DNA of 64,000 bases. Source: UMGS1370 sp963557065 (GTDB taxonomy: Bacteria > Bacillota > Clostridia > Lachnospirales > Lachnospiraceae). Made by a program: the position numbers and the translations under genes. The notes under the pieces were generated by a model, which saw nothing but the letters and a program-made list of their open reading frames with translations, searched no databases and was not told the origin of the DNA. Location: assembly GCA_963557065.1 (NCBI GenBank), contig CAUWCT010000001.1, positions 62,001-126,000 of the forward strand, read 5' to 3'. Below are positions 59,831 to 64,000 of the stretch, one piece after another (position 1 is the first letter of the stretch; the number at the start of each line of letters is the position of its first letter).

Positions 59831-60832
59831 TTATTCTCCCTCTTTTGCAATCCCCAAATGCCGGTAAGCATGGTCTGTTGCCATCCTTCCTCTTGGGGTA
59901 CGGTTAATAAGGCCGTTCATTAACAAATACGGTTCATATACATCTTCCAGGGTTCCGGAATCTTCTCCCAATGCTGTCGCCAGTGTGTCTAATCCCACAG
60001 GTCCACCGCCAAATTTTTCTATCATCATCAGAAGAATACTGCGGTCATTCTGATCCAGTCCCAGCCTGTCCACGTCTAAAATATCCAGTGCAAAATCCGC
60101 TACTTCCTTGGTAATCCTCCCGTCATACTTAACCTGAGCAAAGTCTCTTACCCGCTTTAACAAACGGTTGGCAAGTCTGGGCGTTCCTCTGGATCGTTTG
60201 GCAATCTCTGCTGCGCCGGAAACGTCTACTTCTACTCCCAGCGCCTTTGCAGACCTAAGAACTATGGTGGTCAGTTCTTTCGGAGTATAAAACTCCAATT
60301 TCTGAATCACTCCAAACCTGTCCCTTAAAGGGGCGGTTAAAAGTCCGGCCCTTGTAGTGGCGCCTACCAAAGTAAACTTCGGCAGATCTAACCGAATCGA
60401 TCGGGCAGAAGAATCTTTTCCCAGCATAATATCAATGGCATAATCTTCCATAGCCGGATACAGTACCTCTTCCACCTGCCGGTTTAGCCTGTGAATCTCA
60501 TCTACAAACAGCACATCCCTTTCCTGAAGATTATTCAGAATCGCTGCCATCTCGCCTGGCTTTTCAATAGCCGGTCCTGACGTCACTTTCATGTTTGTGC
60601 CCATCTCTGCCGCAATAATGCCGGCTAATGTAGTCTTTCCAAGACCTGGAGGTCCGTAAAACAGGACATGATCCAGCGCCTCATCTCTGGATCTGGCTGC
60701 ATCAATATAAATCTTTAGGGTGGTCTTAATCTTTTCCTGTCCGATATACTCCTGAAGAAGCTTTGGCCGTAGGCTGGTTTCTATTGTTTTGTCCTCTTCT
60801 GTTGCTTCAGTCGTGATAATTCTGCGCTCCAT
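59831..60832 (-). CDS. ruvB: Holliday junction branch migration ATPase RuvB
   Basis: The motor of branch migration, forming hexamers with RuvA. It has 333 aa. Walker A is [10 protein letters not shown] (59-68), Walker [10 protein letters not shown], sensor 1 [11 protein letters not shown] and the arginine finger APLRDRFGV. The C-terminal winged helix has IRTPRGR-like [32 protein letters not shown] precedes the ATG. It starts 12 bp after ruvA. Confidence 0.98.
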   Translation of the reverse strand: MERRIITTEATEEDKTIETSLRPKLLQEYIGQEKIKTTLKIYIDAARSRDEALDHVLFYGPPGLGKTTLAGIIAAEMGTNMKVTSGPAIEKPGEMAAILNNLQERDVLFVDEIHRLNRQVEEVLYPAMEDYAIDIMLGKDSSARSIRLDLPKFTLVGATTRAGLLTAPLRDRFGVIQKLEFYTPKELTTIVLRSAKALGVEVDVSGAAEIAKRSRGTPRLANRLLKRVRDFAQVKYDGRITKEVADFALDILDVDRLGLDQNDRSILLMMIEKFGGGPVGLDTLATALGEDSGTLEDVYEPYLLMNGLINRTPRGRMATDHAYRHLGIAKEGE

Positions 60833-60844
60833 TACTTATCCCCT

Positions 60845-61474
60845 CTATAAAAATGACAGATGGCGCAGAGATGCCTTTAAGACATCCTCTGCTGTCATGT
60901 CCTCTGTTATTTCTGCTTTGCGGACTGCCCTGGCTGCCTCCAGATTGGAATATCCCAGAGCCACCAAAGCCTGTACTGCCTCTTTTGCTGCATCGCCTTT
61001 CACATCGGATGAAAGTCCCCTGCCAGGCTCTTCCATCTCTCCAGGCTCTCCCAGGCCGGAAAGTAAATCTTCCGGTGATACTTTATCCTTTAAATCCAAA
61101 ATCACTCTCTGGGCCGTCTTTACCCCGATGCCAGGCGCTTTGGAAATCGCCTTGGCATCTCCTGATAAAATAGCCATACGCAGATCATCTGGCCGCAGGG
61201 CGGACAAAATCCCCAAAGCCCCTTTGGGTCCTACTCCATTTACCCCCAAAAGCTGCTGAAACATCTCCCTGTCCTGGCGATGAAGGAATCCATACAAACT
61301 CATAGCATCTTCCCGCACCTGAAAATATGTATATACTTTTACTGCCTCCCCTATATTGGGAAGTTCGTCTAAAAGCGATAAAGGGACCCGAATCTCCAGT
61401 CCCACGTTTCCTGTCTCTATCACAATCCTGTCCCCGCTCACCTCTGCCAGAGGACCTTTTACATAAGAAATCAT
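60845..61474 (-). CDS. ruvA: Holliday junction protein RuvA
   Basis: A tetrameric DNA-binding partner of RuvB, 209 aa. The OB-fold (1-62) begins MISYVKGPLAEVSGD. The helix-hairpin-helix pair is LLGVNGVGPKGALGIL and SKAPGIGVKTAQRVILDLKDK. The C-terminal RuvB-binding domain (160-209) is ALVALGYSNLEAARAVRK. The ATG at 61474 has AAAGGAGCAGCT upstream. It is the first gene of ruvAB. RuvC is not in the window. Confidence 0.97.
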   Translation of the reverse strand: MISYVKGPLAEVSGDRIVIETGNVGLEIRVPLSLLDELPNIGEAVKVYTYFQVREDAMSLYGFLHRQDREMFQQLLGVNGVGPKGALGILSALRPDDLRMAILSGDAKAISKAPGIGVKTAQRVILDLKDKVSPEDLLSGLGEPGEMEEPGRGLSSDVKGDAAKEAVQALVALGYSNLEAARAVRKAEITEDMTAEDVLKASLRHLSFL

Positions 61475-61504
61475 AGCTGCTCCTTTGATTCTCTTTTGTT
61501 TTTC

Positions 61505-61533
61505 ATCATAACATAGTCTCTTTGTCAATGCAA
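61505..61533 (-). promoter_or_regulatory. Promoter of ruvAB
   Basis: On the minus strand TTGCAT (61528-61533), a 17-bp spacer and TATGAT (61505-61510). Confidence 0.6.
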
Positions 61534-61540
61534 GCCAAAT

Positions 61541-61554
61541 CGAACAAACATTCT
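61541..61554. promoter_or_regulatory. Possible LexA (SOS) box upstream of ruvAB
   Basis: CGAACAAACATTCT matches CGAAC-RNRY and part of the second half-site of the Gram-positive LexA consensus CGAACRNRYGTTYG. It lies 8 bp upstream of the ruvAB -35. One half-site is weak, so this is tentative. Confidence 0.3.
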
Positions 61555-61562
61555 TTTTTTCA

Positions 61563-61591
61563 TTGACTTTCCATCCCTTCTTCCGTATAAT
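61563..61591 (+). promoter_or_regulatory. SigA promoter of the YprB-type gene
   Basis: TTGACT (61563-61568), a 17-bp spacer and TATAAT (61586-61591). The leader is about 80 nt. Confidence 0.7.
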
Positions 61592-61677
61592 ATTATAAAG
61601 ATACCAGGGCCGCAAGCCTTTTGCCCCCCAATCATCCTATAATTGCTGACTACAGAATAATAAGGAGTTTTTTACTT

Positions 61678-62799
61678 ATGATTACAGTTCACCGCCACAT
61701 TAATTTGCCCCGGACCTATCCGTTAGAGCGGATCGGAAGACTTGACAGCCTGCTGTTTTTTGATATCGAAACCACTGGTTTTTCCGGAGACACTTCCAGT
61801 CTGTATCTCATCGGCTGCACCTGCTACCGGGATGGAAACTGGGAACTATACCAGTGGTTTGCCGACTCCCCAGAAGAAGAACCCAATCTGTTGGAAGCTT
61901 TTTTCTCATTTTTAAAGAACTTCTCATTTGTTATCCATTTTAATGGGGACGGTTTTGACATTCCCTATCTCTTAAAGCGCTGCCTTCACTACCAGCTTCC
62001 TCATGACTTTTCCGGCGTCACAAGTATTGATATCTACCGGAAAATCAAGCCGTACAAAACCCTTCTGGGTCTGGAAAGCCTGAAACAAAAAGCTATTGAA
62101 CGTTTTTTAGGCATTTTCCGCACGGATCCCTATTCCGGAGGCCAGCTGATTGAGGTCTACCAGGAGTATCTGATGACCGGTCAGGACCGGCTTTATGACA
62201 TGCTGATGCTTCATAATAAAGAAGATCTGGAGGGAATGCCCCTGATTCTTCCTATTTTGAATTACTGTGATATGATGGAAGGACCTTTTTCATTGGTAAG
62301 CCAGGAGTGCCGCACCATGCATGACATTTTCGGCACCCCAGAAGCCTGCTGCGACCTGACCTATGAAAGTCCAGTCTTCGTCCCCAATGGCTGGACCTTT
62401 TCTGATGAGTTCTTTTCTATCTCCTGCGAACACAACCATCTGATATGCACTGTCCCTCTCATAGAAGGCGAACTGAAATATTTCTATCCAGATTATAAAG
62501 ATTACTACTACCTGCCCCAGGAGGATACTGCCATCCACAAAAGTCTGGGCGAATTTGTGGATCGATCTGCCCGCAAAAAAGCTACTGCTGCCACCTGCTA
62601 TACGAAAACGATCGGCCGTTTTCTGCCCCAGCCTGTCCCACTTTTTGAGCCGGCATTAAAGGCCTGCCATAAAGACAGACAGACCTTTTTATCTTATACC
62701 CCTGATTTATTTGCAGATCCCGATTTTTCCGCAAAATTCTTAGACGGCATTTTTAAACGGCTGTGTCCCAAAATCAACCGGCCAGACCATTTTTCCTAA
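61678..62799 (+). CDS. YprB-type ribonuclease H-like 3'-5' exonuclease domain protein
   Basis: A 373-aa protein. The N-terminal RNase H-like exonuclease domain (about 20-200) has LLFFDIETTGFSG (D and E of motif I), VIHFNGDGFDIPYLLKRC (motif II) and LHNKEDLEGM (motif III), as in the YprB_2 family. The C-terminal 170 residues are not recognised. It probably trims nucleic acid ends, with unknown target. The ATG at 61678 follows AAGGAG. An upstream TTG in frame is unlikely. Its last four bases overlap the convergent DUF5662 gene. Confidence 0.88.
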   Translation: MITVHRHINLPRTYPLERIGRLDSLLFFDIETTGFSGDTSSLYLIGCTCYRDGNWELYQWFADSPEEEPNLLEAFFSFLKNFSFVIHFNGDGFDIPYLLKRCLHYQLPHDFSGVTSIDIYRKIKPYKTLLGLESLKQKAIERFLGIFRTDPYSGGQLIEVYQEYLMTGQDRLYDMLMLHNKEDLEGMPLILPILNYCDMMEGPFSLVSQECRTMHDIFGTPEACCDLTYESPVFVPNGWTFSDEFFSISCEHNHLICTVPLIEGELKYFYPDYKDYYYLPQEDTAIHKSLGEFVDRSARKKATAATCYTKTIGRFLPQPVPLFEPALKACHKDRQTFLSYTPDLFADPDFSAKFLDGIFKRLCPKINRPDHFS

Positions 62800-63341
62800 T
62801 AATCGCCTTTTTTCAGCAGTTTTCGGATATAAGCAAATGTTTTACGCTCCCCTTTCTTTTTCAGCATCCACAAAAGCCGCTCCAAAAGGGCTCTGGTTTC
62901 CGGATGAATCGTGATAAATTGTCTGGTTTTCTCATAATACTCCCAGGGCGCGCTGTCCGTATACTCTTTTCCTTTATAAACCCTGCATGCCGCAATCCGA
63001 TCCATCACCATTTCAATCACGTACTGCAGCGGCATCCGGTTGCCGACCAGTCCGGCCTCCTTATTTACAGAAACATCAATCCAGTATTCAAAGTGATGCT
63101 TGTTGCGCCCCTTATGATGAAGCCACGCTTTGGAAAAGCCAAACAATTCCCGCTCTGCCGCATTGGGACTTCTGTTTCCCTGGTAAAAACGCATGCCGGT
63201 CCAGAATTCTTCCGGGCTGTATTTGGACAAATCATGGAGCAGTCCCTGCCGGTACAATCCTACCTGAAAGCAGTACCTCATTACTAAAAACTTATGTTGG
63301 GTAATTGTATAAAAATGTCTTGCAATATTTGAAATTTTCAT
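62796..63341 (-). CDS. DUF5662 family protein
   Basis: A 181-aa soluble, helical protein. LLHDLSKYSPEEFW and WLHHKGRNKHHFEYWID contain His and Asp residues arranged like a metal-dependent phosphohydrolase (HD-like) site. The family is common in Clostridia and its function is unknown. AGAGGAAG precedes the ATG. It ends in a 4-bp overlap with the convergent YprB-type gene, so termination signals are absent from that junction. Confidence 0.85.
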   Translation of the reverse strand: MKISNIARHFYTITQHKFLVMRYCFQVGLYRQGLLHDLSKYSPEEFWTGMRFYQGNRSPNAAERELFGFSKAWLHHKGRNKHHFEYWIDVSVNKEAGLVGNRMPLQYVIEMVMDRIAACRVYKGKEYTDSAPWEYYEKTRQFITIHPETRALLERLLWMLKKKGERKTFAYIRKLLKKGDY

Positions 63342-63422
63342 CTTATATCTTCCTCTGTGCAGGCTTATTTCTTGGTTCCTGTTTCAGTATAACAGCTTTT
63401 TTCCAAACGTCAAATCATAATC

Positions 63423-63597
63423 GTTCATCCATGCCATTCATAATTTGGCGGATGCCACAAAATCCTTTAAATGTGAATTGCTTTGGCCGCAAAATTATTC
63501 ATATCGGGCGTCTGCCTATAAAAATTGACACAAAATTTGTTCATTGTGAACAGGTTCCCATGAGCAAATTTGTGTCAGTTTTTGCATGGCTGAACTG
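63423..63597. repeat. Diverged copy C of the dispersed repeat, with nested hairpins
   Basis: The left end GTTCATCCATGC (63423-63434) and right end GCATGGCTGAACTG (63584-63597) match the terminal repeats of copies A and B. The segment TTCATATCGGGCGTCTGCC resembles their TTCATAGGGCGGACGCC. The remainder differs. A 13-bp stem, TGACACAAAATTTG (63526-63539) with CAAATTTGTGTCA (63565-63577), encloses the palindrome GTTCATTGTGAAC. It lies between DUF5662 and the cold-shock promoter. No gene is seen in 63342-63711. Confidence 0.5.
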
Positions 63598-63623
63598 CTG
63601 CTAGAAATTGGTATCAAAACCAT

Positions 63624-63652
63624 TTGACACCTGATAAAAACTGTGCTATTCT
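63624..63652 (+). promoter_or_regulatory. SigA promoter of the cold-shock gene
   Basis: TTGACA (63624-63629), a 17-bp spacer and TATTCT (63647-63652). The leader of about 50 nt ends in TTTGGAGGTATCATA. Confidence 0.75.
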
Positions 63653-63711
63653 TAGAACAACCGCAAAATAAGTTGTGGTGCAATTTTTTTTATTTCTTTG
63701 GAGGTATCATA

Positions 63712-63909
63712 ATGAAAGGTACAGTTAAGTGGTTTAACAACCAGAAGGGCTACGGATTCATTTCCGACGAGCAGGGTAATGATGTATTCGTACATTACTC
63801 CGGATTAAACATGGAAGGCTTCAAGTCCTTAGACGAAGGCGCTGAGGTTGAATTCGATGTAATCAACGGAGCAAAGGGTCCTCAGGCAACCAACGTTACC
63901 AAGTTATAA
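63712..63909 (+). CDS. Cold-shock protein (CspA family)
   Basis: A 65-aa single-domain RNA/DNA chaperone. RNP1 is KGYGFI (12-17) and RNP2 DVFVHY (24-29), on a five-strand OB fold. The length is standard. The ATG at 63712 has GGAGG upstream, and the longer frame is excluded by the promoter position. The leader is short (about 50 nt), unlike the long thermosensing leader of E. coli cspA. It is the last gene in the window, and 63910-64000 holds nothing recognisable. Confidence 0.96.
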   Translation: MKGTVKWFNNQKGYGFISDEQGNDVFVHYSGLNMEGFKSLDEGAEVEFDVINGAKGPQATNVTKL

Positions 63910-64000
63910 TTTCTAATCATCTAGTCAGCAGTGTACCTTTTTCAATCATATAGAGCATATTTATGTAATTGAAATAAAGTTATATTGGATTCAATGATTA

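Noticed and set aside
63526..63577. Hairpin with a following TTTTT read as a terminator for an upstream plus-strand gene
   Set aside because: No plus-strand gene ends nearby. The last one stops at 62799, so it is better treated as part of the diverged repeat copy.
1..64000. CRISPR array or prophage
   Set aside because: No regularly spaced direct repeats and no phage structural, integrase or terminase-like genes were seen.

Overview
The window is a contiguous stretch of chromosome from a low-to-mid GC Firmicute, most likely a spore-forming gut member of the Clostridia (Lachnospiraceae type). The evidence is the gene set: a GGGtGRT protein with its scaffold partner, DUF5662, DUF4838 and DUF5722 proteins, a split B12-dependent methionine synthase and many carbohydrate genes. 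Consensus SigA promoters and strong AGGAGG ribosome binding sites fit the same group. I see no rRNA, CRISPR array, intact IS or prophage. One tRNA (Ala, anticodon GGC) is present. The assignment rests on reading the sequence only.

Layout. 1-5 kb: the 5' part of a class I ribonucleotide reductase large subunit (cut by the left edge), an unknown small protein, and a secreted glycosidase-like DUF5722 protein followed by a TetR regulator. 5-20 kb: carbohydrate and surface functions. These are tRNA-Ala; a GH3 glycosidase-sulfatase operon; a repeat-bearing DUF4397 protein; a secreted GH5-like protein divergent from an OmpR-type two-component system; and a sugar ABC importer divergent from a DUF4838 protein and a ROK regulator. 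20-29 kb: a probable peptide or amino-acid salvage block with an XRE-cupin regulator, dipeptide epimerase, DUF819 membrane protein, S15/CocE hydrolase, PatB-type C-S lyase, NhaC-type antiporter and MarR regulator. 29-30.4 kb: a uracil-DNA-glycosylase-like protein beside decayed accessory DNA, including a recognisable Uma2 fragment.

30.4-46 kb: the GGGtGRT/NifU-like pair, a phospholipase D-type protein, an NYN-LOTUS protein divergent from endonuclease IV, a heterodimeric ABC exporter with an MFS protein, a YihY/BrkB protein, hemB-hemL, and a DHHW/MBOAT O-acyltransferase pair. 46-64 kb: mostly housekeeping. It holds metF, the methionine synthase activation-domain protein and metH; an M32 carboxypeptidase; a secreted unknown protein; a Nudix hydrolase; a PBP, FtsW-like protein and U32 peptidase run; zapA; ruvAB; a YprB-type exonuclease; DUF5662; and a cold-shock protein.

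The most notable unexplained signals are: (i) a structured, dispersed element of about 150 bp with 15-17 bp terminal inverted repeats, two clear copies in opposite orientation (5.05 and 59.6 kb) and one diverged copy (63.4 kb); (ii) an 11-bp-phased ATGTGGCA direct repeat placed to serve both a two-component system and a secreted GH5-like protein that seems to lack its nucleophile; (iii) the uncharacterised GGGtGRT/scaffold gene pair; (iv) a cytosolic PLPNPGEGGP-repeat/DUF4397 protein behind a promoter resembling mother-cell sporulation promoters. Many start codons were placed by Shine-Dalgarno spacing, so they differ from the longest open frames.
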